Source of the DNA: Flectonema sp. DT1601
Taxonomy: Eukaryota; Euglenozoa; Diplonemea; Diplonemida; Diplonemidae
Assembly: GCA_964019425.1 (NCBI GenBank)
Contig: OZ025786.1
Coordinates: 1,660,804 to 1,724,803, forward strand
Reading direction: 5' to 3'
DNA length: 64,000 nt
Part shown: positions 31,801 to 41,009 of the stretch, piece after piece
Layout of the letters: the number at the start of each line of letters is the position of its first letter
Numbering within the stretch: the first letter of the stretch is position 1
Notes under the pieces: generated by a model
The model's database searches: none
Told to the model about the DNA's origin: nothing
The model's input: the letters and a program-made list of their open reading frames with translations, nothing else
Program-made: the position numbers and the translations under genes

Positions 31801-33008
31801 AGAAACCATTCGGTATCACAGTAGACTCGAATATGATAATTACACAAATATCTCAGAATTCACGAGCTGAAAAGTCCGGACTTCACCCAGGACTACAAGT
31901 GATATCCGTGAGAGATGTTGTTGTTGGTACGCCTGATGAATTACATGCTGCCCTCTCGTTAAGGACATCTGAGCCATTGAATGTGAATGTTCGTCAGATT
32001 CAGAAAAATAGGAAATCTCTGTCGACAACAACTTCTCGCGAAACGCAACTTGAACAACAACTGCAAGCTGCTCGCGACGAGGCCCGTCACTGGAAGTCAC
32101 TCGCCACTAACAACAGCGGAGTGGAAGTTCATTCAAATGATTTCATTATTTCTGTAAAATATAACTCCCTTCCGACTGCAACCTTTCGATTTGATTCCTC
32201 TGCGATAATAAATAACTCCGTCCTGCTTCATGAATTGACTACTAGACTCCCACCTTCAGTGTTCCCGAACAGTAGTTCTCCTGCCCCTGTGTTGGTACTT
32301 TCAAGTACCGAAAAGGATTGTAAAGTAGTTGGTATCTACATCATTACTAGTGAGGTTTGGAATAATGCACCAGTGTGGGAGTGTCCGGCTCCATCATCTT
32401 CTGACCAGGCGTACTTGTTTTTAAATGACAGCAAGAAATGGGTCATTTCCACAAAAAGAGAACACATGGAACGAAGCACTGGTTGGGTTAAATCACGTCG
32501 ACCTCAAGACGGTGATCACATGATGCCGAGTGATGTGTCTTCTTGGGTATCGAATGATGGAATCTCTTGGAAGGTTGACTCCTCTCTGAGATGTTTTATA
32601 CTTCCACTTATTTATATCTTTAGCAATTCAAAGAATGACTGGGTAGCTCTAACGACTCCTGAACAGTTAACAAACGGTTCACGTTTACTTGTTGGGAATC
32701 CTCAACTTAATAATTTCCAATCAAATAGTCAACTAGTTAGTATGCCTTCTTCGGATGCTTTACCGAGACGTGCTGGTCCTGCTCCATTTGTGTCTCCACC
32801 GCCTCCTTCTGTGTCAGCAGTTGGGGTTCCGCGTGCAACAAGATCATCGGCCGTCAATGATTTCGGTACTCCGATAGTAGCAATTCATCCTCCTGATATT
32901 CGTCCTCCAGATGTCCCTGAGTGGCCATCAGATTCATTAAACTCGAGAGGTATTCAGAATAGAGTTATTAGTCCTCCCAGACCTCGACCTACTGCAATAT
33001 CTTCATAG
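28854..33008 (+). CDS. Three-PDZ scaffold with SH3-like N terminus and poly-Ser
   Basis: A 1384-residue protein. Residues about 8-60 form a small SH3/KOW-like module (SVRLQKLKRFSEYNGEIVKV ... SVNKWQC). Residues about 75-325 hold three degenerate modules of about 80 residues, each ending in a helix and loop like FRAMVMVAGLPFNL. Long Ser/Lys-rich disordered regions follow, with TCT/TTC-coded poly-Ser. Three PDZ-like domains are visible at about 527-600 (ITSVAPGSKASQGGMPPGLKI), 882-955 (ITVDNNMIVTFIESGSLAEE) and 985-1055 (ITVDSNMIITQISQNSRAEK). A short coiled coil is near 1064-1090. The C-terminal part includes W-rich beta stretches (GIYIITSEVWNNAPVWECP) and a Pro-rich tail. A cytoskeletal or membrane scaffold is likely. 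PDZ peptide-binding loops are recognisable but atypical. Confidence 0.87.
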   Translation: MADSSVGKGSSVRLQKLKRFSEYNGEIVKVVQHENDKKTLCRVSSGAVISVNKWQCQPVDTPKGSFSGDMSTFRETISVIGSSENIVLEDNRKLAVQSGRSLQYIDDLSWVLKSREIIKIAGKNKAIRHIEGNAPTMAKFRAMVMVAGLPFNLTELLIGSHRLVFDEATQRLMCEKQLISFIKMSHQQRQLHLMDEKGDLINTIPLPIEDVNAILLDLDSLCKKAGVSHNIEFVDRVILNDAQSIILKGDHLYLQDARKPSELSQLTQFNVDDQKKTVDGGNGVRFDLPLVNVHDALTDFNMLCLTVGITPNFSLPPVPRETPPKTKSEAESQMSQSEGAQLTKKESSSSSSSSSNEPNREEPVKLVQRESVPSSVPRYEDREPYYYSDLHQVLDTSTAVSSRRSSLSRENRKSHKSKKSSQVATEPLSQKSHDKKSQRKKKDNEGYYYQDSVVQSSGASAFIPIDETKKEKKKDKRTPVVGNTAPPSLGKANVSHQSLYSPSSSGISVPVLGGPGRGSQFDSKTRPTTLTDIGFTVNESLVITSVAPGSKASQGGMPPGLKIMSVAGKNVNTPEELTEAIKSRSGERDLMILGEEGFEYERNVSRRTSASSTISKQFAIPSNPSKVKSVGRKSKGSRSSSSDSSEKIKTKYSSDLYGRLSPPPPDTISSAFGKHHPTPVSSVVGGRKESSSSESSESGTYTPPFISTSNVPPSVITSLISSKKSSKKAPALPTEPTSMKTTPHPSVMTSHASRSSAVVRKADPSSPSSSVSSSDFKQKSTLKKKRIPSSTTARSHKEPNRNGYEGLPSHNVTPLCSSIDVRSVNKKSSSNSSSDNSKSEMKNVKNTSYSTRLYRSGTPAAVGGSDVKSTSTIKKDDKKRKKKNLGITVDNNMIVTFIESGSLAEEAGVQTGWLVVLVGGIEVSSEEDIKNAFNKWYETSRKNLEIQCCRPEDSVSSSSSSSSSSSSSSSSEEVVRKPKKTEKKPFGITVDSNMIITQISQNSRAEKSGLHPGLQVISVRDVVVGTPDELHAALSLRTSEPLNVNVRQIQKNRKSLSTTTSRETQLEQQLQAARDEARHWKSLATNNSGVEVHSNDFIISVKYNSLPTATFRFDSSAIINNSVLLHELTTRLPPSVFPNSSSPAPVLVLSSTEKDCKVVGIYIITSEVWNNAPVWECPAPSSSDQAYLFLNDSKKWVISTKREHMERSTGWVKSRRPQDGDHMMPSDVSSWVSNDGISWKVDSSLRCFILPLIYIFSNSKNDWVALTTPEQLTNGSRLLVGNPQLNNFQSNSQLVSMPSSDALPRRAGPAPFVSPPPPSVSAVGVPRATRSSAVNDFGTPIVAIHPPDIRPPDVPEWPSDSLNSRGIQNRVISPPRPRPTAISS

Positions 33009-33511
33009 AGTCTTTTGTATTAAATTATCTCCTTAACTTGTGATCATTTTTATTGTTACCGAACGTATCGATCGTTAGCTCGCTAACTTTTCGAAAATCT
33101 ATTTTATTTGTATTTCATTTTTTCTATATTTTTATATTTTGAGGACTCAGCTAACGCATGTCCTGAGTGTTTTCATGTAGTGTCATTTTGCGGATGAAGA
33201 TCGCTTTGAGATGCATTTGACATTATATTACTTGCTCTTCGTTTTTTTTTTTTTTTTTGGTTTACAGCGGACGGGGAATTCCTGATAGCTGTCTGATTTG
33301 TAGTGATAGAATCCTAGATAGAAAAACTAATATTATATTCGAACTTAACGAGAATCTCTGTCTTGTATCCCTTCCCTCTCATCCCCTGCTGTTGTCGAGT
33401 TCGATGATATCTTTTGGAATAAAAAATATTTTACTAATAAATTATAAAAAAACGGTACTTTTCGATGCTTTGATTACACATATCACAACAGCATCTCCAC
33501 ACACATGTATT
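33009..33511. other. Intergenic spacer with acceptor-like tract
   Basis: Contains a T18 run followed by GGTTTACAG (AG at 33267), a strong splice-acceptor-like site. The frame is open from 33257 to the next gene, but these 85 codons have no domain and AT-rich composition, so I treat them as untranslated. Confidence 0.5.
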
Positions 33512-35473
33512 ATGTCCAACCTCCAACCCGGTACCAGTGTTAGACTTGTTGGGTTGCAAGCCCTCGCTAGGTTTAATGGAAAGGTTGGAAGGATTACAGA
33601 GATCTGTGGAGATGGAAAAGTAAAAGTTGAATTGTCAGAAGGAGGACTAGTGAAGGTAAATAAACGAAATTGTGATGAAGAAGATGACGCAACGAGTCTG
33701 ACATTGTCACCGAGTTTGTTTAATTCAGTATCACCGAAATCTAGGACAGCGTACAGCAGTAGAGGGAGGTCGAACTCCCCGCAGTCGGTTGTATTTGATT
33801 CTTTAAAACCTCCTTCAATGCCACCACCACTCCCATCAAATGATGACTTCAAGGACTTCAGTCGAATACTCGGTGACTTTACTTCAAGAGAGAAAGCTTA
33901 CTCTGAACAACTTAATACAATAACTGAGCAAAGTGATCAACGCTTCCGAGACGCGCAAGCTGCAGCTCAACGAGAACTCGATTCGTTGCGAAGTGAAAAC
34001 TCCGAACTTATTTTACAAATCGAAAAACTTAATTCGCGCATTCGAAAATACGAATCGGACTCAGCGATCCAATCAAAAGCAGACCTTCAGCAGCAAGTAG
34101 AAGAACAGCTTAGTAAGAAAAGGGAACAAATAATTCAAAAAGAACGAGAGCGGTGCGAGGAGGAATTCGATCACAAACTCAAGATTGCTGTTCAAAACGA
34201 ACGCATGAAACTTGAGGCGCTAAAACGTGATGAGTGGACGGGTTTGCAGGAAAGTTTTGACAGGCAGCTAAAGACGCTCGAGGAATCTCTCAAAAGGAGG
34301 ATGAACGATGAACGGAATTCTCTTCTCGAACAACACAAAACTGAAGCTCGTCAACTGAGACAGCAACACGAGGAGGAGTCCCACAGCAAGATGGACAGTT
34401 TGAGACTACAATTCGAAGACCTACTCCGCAAGAAAACAGAAAACCTTGACACCCGGCAAGTTAAACTTCAACAGCAACACGCTCAGGAACTTCAGCAAGC
34501 ACACGACAAGTTTCAAAGTGAGAAGCACGGCTTATCAGAAAAAACTGCAATGAGAGAGAACGACATGCGACTGGAAATCCAACAGGAAGCTTCCCAGTTA
34601 GTAAAAAGAATTGCAGACATGGAAAAGCAGCTCGGCCTCCAACAGGCTGAGTTTGACGAAGCAGAAGCCAACTGGAAATACCGAATGAAGGAAATTAAAA
34701 CCATGCACTCACAAGAACTCAACAAACAATCTTTATGTAATGACATGCTGCAGAAGGACCTCACTGAGTCGAGAAGTGAAAATGCGTCATTGCGAATTAG
34801 AATCCAGAGTCTTGAAACAGAAAGAAGTACCCCCCCGACGTCATCATCACAACAACCAACTCTGAACAAGATGAAAAACATCGATCACTTCGCTTCAGTA
34901 AGACAAGACTTGGAGCTCTCATTTACTGATGAGTACAAACGCAAAACACGAGAACTGGAAGCCTCACACTCGACGTCGGTAGCTGCGCTTCGTAACGAGT
35001 GCAGCGTCAAGTTGTCAGCTGCAAACGGACAAGTGGATTCGCTGCAATCGGAAATTCAAAAACTGCGTCACAACTTAAATGTCGTTCGCGGCTCACCTGC
35101 AGCAAGTCGCGTCCCCAAATCGAGTGGTATTGTATCGCTGTTGGGAACTTCTCCTCCCAGATCTCCTAAAATGAGACCACAGCTTGCAATACCTCCTCCC
35201 ACTCCTCCATCAGCTGTTAAGTCTCAGTCAGCTGTTGTGGTGTTTTCTTCATTTAATTTTAAGGGTCAGTCTCACACACTACCTGAAGGCGGATATAATA
35301 TTTCGGATTTTTCAATCGGTAAAATCGCGTCTTTAAAAATATCACCCGGCGGAATGGTCGTATTACACGAACATGAGAATGGTGAGGGAGCTGTTCGTAA
35401 GTTGGGCGCCGATTGCGCACTTGTTTCTGACTTCAATGAAAAAGGTTCCTCAATTACTGTAATGTTTGAATAA
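33512..35473 (+). CDS. Coiled-coil protein with SH3-like and beta/gamma-crystallin ends
   Basis: A 653-residue protein. Residues about 5-55 form a KOW/SH3-like module (SVRLVGLQALARFNGKVGRI ... KVNKRNC) that clearly resembles the N terminus of the PDZ protein just upstream. Residues about 110-510 are a long charged coiled coil. A Ser/Pro-rich linker with SPPRSPKMRP follows. Residues about 573-653 match the beta/gamma-crystallin fold: VVVFSSFNFKGQSHTLPEGG, then the IGKIASLKISPGGMVVLHEH strand pair and an N-x-x-G-x-G turn. In microbial relatives this fold often binds calcium; the usual N/D-x-S/T-S site is not clear here. I chose the ATG at 33512 because the upstream open codons lack protein-like composition. 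Confidence 0.83.
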   Translation: MSNLQPGTSVRLVGLQALARFNGKVGRITEICGDGKVKVELSEGGLVKVNKRNCDEEDDATSLTLSPSLFNSVSPKSRTAYSSRGRSNSPQSVVFDSLKPPSMPPPLPSNDDFKDFSRILGDFTSREKAYSEQLNTITEQSDQRFRDAQAAAQRELDSLRSENSELILQIEKLNSRIRKYESDSAIQSKADLQQQVEEQLSKKREQIIQKERERCEEEFDHKLKIAVQNERMKLEALKRDEWTGLQESFDRQLKTLEESLKRRMNDERNSLLEQHKTEARQLRQQHEEESHSKMDSLRLQFEDLLRKKTENLDTRQVKLQQQHAQELQQAHDKFQSEKHGLSEKTAMRENDMRLEIQQEASQLVKRIADMEKQLGLQQAEFDEAEANWKYRMKEIKTMHSQELNKQSLCNDMLQKDLTESRSENASLRIRIQSLETERSTPPTSSSQQPTLNKMKNIDHFASVRQDLELSFTDEYKRKTRELEASHSTSVAALRNECSVKLSAANGQVDSLQSEIQKLRHNLNVVRGSPAASRVPKSSGIVSLLGTSPPRSPKMRPQLAIPPPTPPSAVKSQSAVVVFSSFNFKGQSHTLPEGGYNISDFSIGKIASLKISPGGMVVLHEHENGEGAVRKLGADCALVSDFNEKGSSITVMFE

Positions 35474-35882
35474 CTATTCTTAACGACTAGTGAGGCTAAA
35501 CTACATATTACGGGTGATGATCTTTTCCCTGATGAGCATGAGGCAATAAGTAGGATACTGATTTTATTATCTGATCTCCAACAGCTGAGTTGCAATTAAT
35601 CTGCTTTCGGGTTATCGTTCTGTTGAGTGCTTACTTGATATTTGTTTTGTTGTATTTTAGATTTTATCGCTTAGAAAGATCCTTCAGGGATCTGAATCTC
35701 TTGTACTTACTTCTGTTGTATAATTACATTTGGTGTGTATTACGTAGTGAAGACATTAGTCACAACAGTTAGCTATTCTTTCTAACAGGATACGATGTCG
35801 CTCTAGCTGGTGACCTGTTGGTTAGTAAAACAAAATCACATTCTCTGCAGTTTTTCTCGAATGAAACTTCCCTTCAAGGGAC
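35474..35882. other. Intergenic spacer
   Basis: No supported gene. A pyrimidine-rich tract ends in AG at 35788, 94 bases before the carrier start codon. Confidence 0.5.
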
Positions 35883-36647
35883 ATGGCTACCGATGCTTTA
35901 CGTGACATCACAGCCGGTGCTGTTGGAGGTGCAGCTGGAATCATTGTAGGAAATCCTTTTGATGTGGTGAAGACACGAGCGCAGATGTCAGGAACTCCCC
36001 CACTTCAGGAAATGCTTTCCGTTTTACGAGGAGAAGGCTTCAAAGGGTTTTGGAAAGGAGTCACCCCTCCAGTTCTCGGAGCAGCAGTTTATCAAGGAAC
36101 GGTATTCATGTCTTATAAAGTTGCTGGGAGAGCTATGGAATCTAATCCAGCTTTCAAAGATCAGAGCACTCGAGTTAAGAATGCGTTGGCTGGATCATTC
36201 GCAGGAGCAGTGTGCTCACTCGTAGTGACGCCTATTGACGCCGTGAAGATCTCTTTACAACTTCAGAGAAAGACGAAACCCTCGTGGGAATTATTGAAAA
36301 AGATAAAACCTTATTGTGGATTAACGGCAACATTGATCAGAGATGTGCCGTCAACTGTTGTTTACTTTGAAGCTAATGAGATATCTCGTGAAGCTGGTTA
36401 CTCCGTCTTTACTTCGGGTGCAGTTGCTGGTGCCATGTCCTGGTTGTCTTGTGCACCGTTCGACACCATTAAAACTCGTGTTCAGGGACAGAATTGTTCA
36501 TTCTTTCACGCCACGAGAGATATTTATTTCATCTTTGGTATGCGTGGGTTCTTTCGTGGAGTTGTTCCACTTGTTAGCAGATCAATACCAGTAAATGGAG
36601 TTACTTTTTGGGTTTATCATCACCTCCTTGAATTGATGGAAAGTTAG
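35883..36647 (+). CDS. Mitochondrial carrier (SLC25 family)
   Basis: A 254-residue carrier with the three-fold repeat of the family. The P-x-D/E-x-x-K/R signatures are PFDVVKTRAQM (about 25-35), PIDAVKISLQL (about 117-127) and PFDTIKTRVQG (about 193-203). Each repeat has the matching even-helix glycine stretch, such as GFKGFWKGVTPP and GMRGFFRGVVP. It is short but all six helices can be placed. The opening AGAVGGAAGIIVGNPFDVVK is like carnitine/acylcarnitine-type carriers (SLC25A20/29/45/47), so acylcarnitine or a basic amino acid is a reasonable guess. The substrate cannot be fixed from sequence by eye. Expected in the inner mitochondrial membrane. Confidence 0.93.
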   Translation: MATDALRDITAGAVGGAAGIIVGNPFDVVKTRAQMSGTPPLQEMLSVLRGEGFKGFWKGVTPPVLGAAVYQGTVFMSYKVAGRAMESNPAFKDQSTRVKNALAGSFAGAVCSLVVTPIDAVKISLQLQRKTKPSWELLKKIKPYCGLTATLIRDVPSTVVYFEANEISREAGYSVFTSGAVAGAMSWLSCAPFDTIKTRVQGQNCSFFHATRDIYFIFGMRGFFRGVVPLVSRSIPVNGVTFWVYHHLLELMES

Positions 36648-36763
36648 AAGTCAATTAGTTGACGTGATGTATTTACTCAAAACAATCGTAACGGCGATTA
36701 GATTAATGTATTTTGTGTTTGAATTCTCTAATCATCTTTATTGTAATCAGTTCAGCAAAAAAG

Positions 36764-38623
36764 ATGCTTTCGTTATCGGGACTGCAATTCTCTCTACAGC
36801 AGGGTGACCCCGGAGGATGCATAAATACAATAAGCAGCTCTACTATTGCGAAGAAAACAACAACTTATTTAAATATGTTGGAAGCAGCAGCAAAGCGAAC
36901 CAAAGTAGTTGGATGCTTTGTCAGCAAGACGAAAATGTCAGTGGTCTTTGAGGATAGGACTTGCGCTCAGCTGCGGTACAGCGGACAGAGCTTTACAGAT
37001 TGTATTGTTTATTCAAATAAAGCATTAGGAAGTGGAAAGAGTACTTTAACAACGGTACTTTATGATAATTCTAACACTGTTTACAGTTTAGCAACTGATG
37101 GTATCCTTAGAAGAAGTGTGCTTGACTTTGCGAATACAAATCGTTCGACGCTACAGTCAGCTATAAAGCTACCTGAACAGATTACCTCTTCTCAAGGTCA
37201 CGGAATCTTATCATCGGAGAGCAGTATAATTGTTCTGGGTACCAACCCTCCGGCTATTTGCTTCCTCAGAGCACCAGAACAGCAACCAAGTCAAAAAGCA
37301 TCGGACAAATCGAGTGATAGAAGCAGTGTAGTAAGTGTACAAAGAGAATTAATCCTATCAAAGATTGTTGAAGAAATACCTCACGTGATTGGTAAGATTC
37401 ACGCGTGGTCTTGGGTTGGACAGGACACTATGCAGATCCGAGTCCTCGCTGATGCCTCGCTAGCAGCTCAGGGAGCAGCAGTAACGATGTTAACAATTTC
37501 TACTCGCGATGGGTCATTAGAAGAGAAACATACTTTTCAAGCCCCGTCAGCTGTCACAGTGTGTGGTGCTAATCGAATGGGAGATGTTTGGTGTTTCTCA
37601 ACAGAAAGTAATCATTTAGTCGCAAAGAGTTCCTACAGTAGGACTCCCACAATTAGACAACCAGCATCAATGCAAACCCACTTGGGAGCTCCCAGCTGTG
37701 TCAAAGTAACCCAGACTCTGATATTCGTGGGGCTGTGTAGTAGTTACACACTTATGTTTGATTATGGACTGAATCCTATAACTGTGATATCAGGTCTTCA
37801 TAGCATTAGTACTTTTGGTGTTAATTTAACAGTTCCAAGTGTGGCGCTAATTCAAAATTTAGATTCGAGTGTGAAATCACCATTTGACACTTCAGAAACT
37901 ATCGCAGTATTTGGTACGGTTGGACCTGTGTTAGTTTTATCATTAGAGGGAGCACTCACTCATCAAAGTATCTTTGCTCAAATAGCTGTTCAAGAACATA
38001 AACTGCAATACCTTCGAGCGATTGGAAATTCAACGATTCTGAAATCACTAGTCGGTCAATCACTGTGTGACTCCTACTCGCAGGATAACTACTCATTCCC
38101 TTTAAAGTTACTCGATGTTATACCTGTTGGGTATGAGGGAGGGTATTCCCCTATGTTCAAACCTCTGTTTGTTAACTTAATTGATAAAAGAAGTTACTTG
38201 CAGGCATACAAACTGGCAGGTCATTTTAACGAGACAGGTTGGTTTGATATTTTACATCGAGTGCTGAGAGAAACACATTCGGAACTGTCTTCACTTTGTT
38301 TATTAAAAGGTTCTTCGACAATGAGAGAAGACGTTTTGACTTCAGCAGTCATCATGAAATCAACACCTCGAGATGAGTACTCTGAACGAGCAATGAGTGA
38401 CCTACTCGAACTTTGTGAATCCCCGTCACCACCTCAGCTTGACCTTCCAACAATTACAATCTTATCGCGTCTCGTTGCTCTTTATAAGTCTCCAACGGAG
38501 TCAATTAATTTGTTGAATAAATTTGTCCAGCAGGCGGCTAACGAGGGTCGTGATGACGAAGCTGCGGAATTGAAGGCAATCGTTGAGAAGAATAGTGAAC
38601 TCTTACCAATGTTTACTGTTTGA
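36764..38623 (+). CDS. Possible beta-propeller plus helical-repeat protein (unknown)
   Basis: A 619-residue protein. Residues about 40-440 consist of short beta strands in pairs (KVVGCFVSKTKMSVVFEDRT, TVLYDNSNTVYSLATDGIL, SSIIVLGTNPPAICFLRAPE, TLIFVGLCSSYTLMFDYGL), which suggests a divergent beta-propeller. Residues about 475-619 are helical (SYLQAYKLAGHFNETGWFDI and LLNKFVQQAANEGRDDEAAE), like the alpha-solenoid part of coat, tether or ciliary transport proteins. I considered WDPCP/Fritz and could not make a convincing match. The ATG at 36764 follows an AG at 36750. The frame is open upstream but those codons look non-coding. Confidence 0.72.
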   Translation: MLSLSGLQFSLQQGDPGGCINTISSSTIAKKTTTYLNMLEAAAKRTKVVGCFVSKTKMSVVFEDRTCAQLRYSGQSFTDCIVYSNKALGSGKSTLTTVLYDNSNTVYSLATDGILRRSVLDFANTNRSTLQSAIKLPEQITSSQGHGILSSESSIIVLGTNPPAICFLRAPEQQPSQKASDKSSDRSSVVSVQRELILSKIVEEIPHVIGKIHAWSWVGQDTMQIRVLADASLAAQGAAVTMLTISTRDGSLEEKHTFQAPSAVTVCGANRMGDVWCFSTESNHLVAKSSYSRTPTIRQPASMQTHLGAPSCVKVTQTLIFVGLCSSYTLMFDYGLNPITVISGLHSISTFGVNLTVPSVALIQNLDSSVKSPFDTSETIAVFGTVGPVLVLSLEGALTHQSIFAQIAVQEHKLQYLRAIGNSTILKSLVGQSLCDSYSQDNYSFPLKLLDVIPVGYEGGYSPMFKPLFVNLIDKRSYLQAYKLAGHFNETGWFDILHRVLRETHSELSSLCLLKGSSTMREDVLTSAVIMKSTPRDEYSERAMSDLLELCESPSPPQLDLPTITILSRLVALYKSPTESINLLNKFVQQAANEGRDDEAAELKAIVEKNSELLPMFTV

Positions 38624-38996
38624 TGTGTTTCTGAACGAATGGTGTTTTTGCAAACTTACGATTCACATGATCACTGCAATCTTTTGTCATGTCCACCAAC
38701 TGTGGACTACCAGTTATCTTTTTTTTTTTGTCATAACTCAGTTCACTGACTAGTGCGTTTCTGCACCCTCAGTAAGTTTTGTTACTTTTCAGCAGTTAGA
38801 TTCCTTACCTCACTTTTTAGATTATTAAGAGCTCCGATTGTGTAATAATTAAATTTGAATAATTAGTTCCCCAACTTCAGCTTTTATTTTCAAGACAGGT
38901 TCTTATATAAACAATTGAGTCTACCTGAAGATATTAATTTGTAGTATTCTTATGAATGGTTAACTTCAACACTCTTAACTCAGGCAGACAGTAAAC
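38624..38996. other. Intergenic spacer
   Basis: No supported gene. AACTCAG ends at 38983, thirteen bases before the desaturase start. Confidence 0.5.
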
Positions 38997-41009
38997 ATGG
39001 ATAGCGAGTGGCTTATTGAAGTTATCTCGAGGCTTGTTGTGTCAGGTGTTTGTTCCTATGCAGCTGCAGGATTAATGATGACATTAGGTCTACCAGGTAG
39101 AGATATTGTGTGGGATCGGTTGTACAATTTTGTTGAGAATTGGAAGAAGCTGCCTGGGAGGAGTTTTATGGAAGTCTTCAACTGGTACGTGTTCCAACAC
39201 GTGATGGCAATGCATTACGGGTTTTTGGTATCGTGCGTGTTTGCTGTCAGTACTTGCGGACTGGCCTGTATCATTTGCACTGTGCTCCAGCCGATTCTGA
39301 CGAAGCTTTTACAAAAATTAACACCTAGCAAGATCCACCTGCAGGTACCGAAGAGTCTAAAGCCAAGACCAGGTTCGGCAGCACTTATCGTTGTATGGCC
39401 GCTTGTATACTTCGAGTACAAGTTATTCCTTCGTGGTGGACAGGCTGCTGCTACAGTTGCGTTCTGCGGGATCACCTTCTTGTTGATAGGTGACACTCTT
39501 ATGAAGTTCGATTCTTTCAAGAAAGTGGGTTCTCTTCTTCTTGACAGAGCCTTTAACCTCATCAGTAATTGGAAAACTCACCCAGTTCGTTCTGCTACTG
39601 AACTTGTTACCTGGGTTGGTGCTATTGTGTTTGCGCTGAGTCAGGACTACGAGACGTTAACTTGTATTAACCTCGCAACCTTTTCTGCAGTTTCTATTAT
39701 TTTGTGTAATCATATTGTAATAGATTTCAATAAACACCAAAAGTCTGTACCCATCGAAGGTGTTGGTTCAGTTGTAAAGGATCCCCGAAACCGAATCATG
39801 AGAACGACCGTACTTGGGGACCCAAAAATAGGAGTCGACGGAAAATGGTACGACGTCTCTAAATTTGTAGAACACCACCCTGGTGGTGACGTACTTAAGG
39901 AATTCTATGAGAAGGATGCGACGCTACAATTTTACGCATTTCACGACCCCAAAATAATTAAAAGATACTCACCATCAGGTACGTATGAACATATTATTTC
40001 CGATCCTTTAGAACGTGATTTTATTTCTCTTGTGAAGGAATTCCGCGCCAACGGTTTCTTCGATCCTCCTGTCATGTGGTACGCTTGTAAAGTGGCCTTT
40101 AATATCGCCCTCATTTTAACTTCGTACGTTGCTCTCAGATTTGGTACTTCATTCTTTACAAGTATCGTACTGTCAGGAATAGCTTTGGGTCTGTTCTGGC
40201 AGCAGTCTGGTTTCTTAGCTCACGACTTCATGCACACGTCTGTTTTTGGTGTTCGCAAAACGGATCACCGACACGGATGGTTTTGGGGTAATGTTTGTTT
40301 AGGTCTCTCAGGGATATGGTGGAAGGAGGAACACTATGAGCATCACATCTTTACTAACACTGTAATCCCAGGTGTGGCTTCCAGTGATCCTCAGCAGCAT
40401 GAGATGGGTGCATTTGTTCAAGATGAGATGTTGAGAGAATTCCTCCCTCATTGGTTGTGTCGGCACATTGTGTCAGTACAGAAGTACACTTTCCTTCCAA
40501 TTATGTTCTTTGTTGGCCGGATTGGAATTTGCGTTGCCAGTTACACGATGCAGCATGGCTGGCATGAGTGGCTCGGCGTGTTCTTTCACTGGGTTGGTAT
40601 TTACTTCCTTTTTGACGTTCCTAATTTATCACTTTCTGCAGCGTTTGCAGTTTGGTACATCGCATCCATCGTGCAGGGATTGTTAGCTCTACAACTCTGT
40701 CTTTCTCATTATGACAAACCGTTTGCTTCGAAGGAAGATATTAAAGACCAATGGATGAGGCGCCAAACACTTTCCATAAAAGATATTTCAAACCCAACGT
40801 GGTTGGATTGGATTCATGGTGGGCTAAACCTTCATATTGCTCATCACGTGATGCCTCGTCTTCCACGTGCAAAGTTCAGACAGGCGACAGCTCTTATCTA
40901 TAAAACTCTTTTGAAGAATGGCATTACTCCAGAAGCACAAAACTTTTTCCCTGCTACCTCTTCAATCCTCCAACACCTGGGAAGAGAAGCGAAGCATTAC
41001 CAGCAGTGA
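38997..41009 (+). CDS. Cytochrome b5 front-end fatty acid desaturase, extended
   Basis: A 670-residue protein with three parts. Residues 1-245 form a membrane module with an internal duplication (DRLYNFVENWKKLPGRSFME and DRAFNLISNWKTHPVRSATE) not found in ordinary desaturases. Residues about 270-335 are a cytochrome b5 domain with the heme motif HHPGG (H294). Residues about 340-670 are a membrane desaturase with histidine boxes HDFMH (409-413), HYEHH (446-450) and HIAHH (613-617). This is the front-end (delta-4/5/6/8 acyl or sphingolipid) layout. The third box normally starts with Gln (QxxHH); here it is His. The protein probably acts in the ER, inserting a double bond between an existing one and the carboxyl end. 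Regiospecificity cannot be read from sequence. Confidence 0.92.
   Translation: MDSEWLIEVISRLVVSGVCSYAAAGLMMTLGLPGRDIVWDRLYNFVENWKKLPGRSFMEVFNWYVFQHVMAMHYGFLVSCVFAVSTCGLACIICTVLQPILTKLLQKLTPSKIHLQVPKSLKPRPGSAALIVVWPLVYFEYKLFLRGGQAAATVAFCGITFLLIGDTLMKFDSFKKVGSLLLDRAFNLISNWKTHPVRSATELVTWVGAIVFALSQDYETLTCINLATFSAVSIILCNHIVIDFNKHQKSVPIEGVGSVVKDPRNRIMRTTVLGDPKIGVDGKWYDVSKFVEHHPGGDVLKEFYEKDATLQFYAFHDPKIIKRYSPSGTYEHIISDPLERDFISLVKEFRANGFFDPPVMWYACKVAFNIALILTSYVALRFGTSFFTSIVLSGIALGLFWQQSGFLAHDFMHTSVFGVRKTDHRHGWFWGNVCLGLSGIWWKEEHYEHHIFTNTVIPGVASSDPQQHEMGAFVQDEMLREFLPHWLCRHIVSVQKYTFLPIMFFVGRIGICVASYTMQHGWHEWLGVFFHWVGIYFLFDVPNLSLSAAFAVWYIASIVQGLLALQLCLSHYDKPFASKEDIKDQWMRRQTLSIKDISNPTWLDWIHGGLNLHIAHHVMPRLPRAKFRQATALIYKTLLKNGITPEAQNFFPATSSILQHLGREAKHYQQ

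Noticed and set aside
36764-38623. WDPCP/Fritz orthologue
   Set aside because: Layout is similar (propeller then helices) but no conserved block could be matched from memory.
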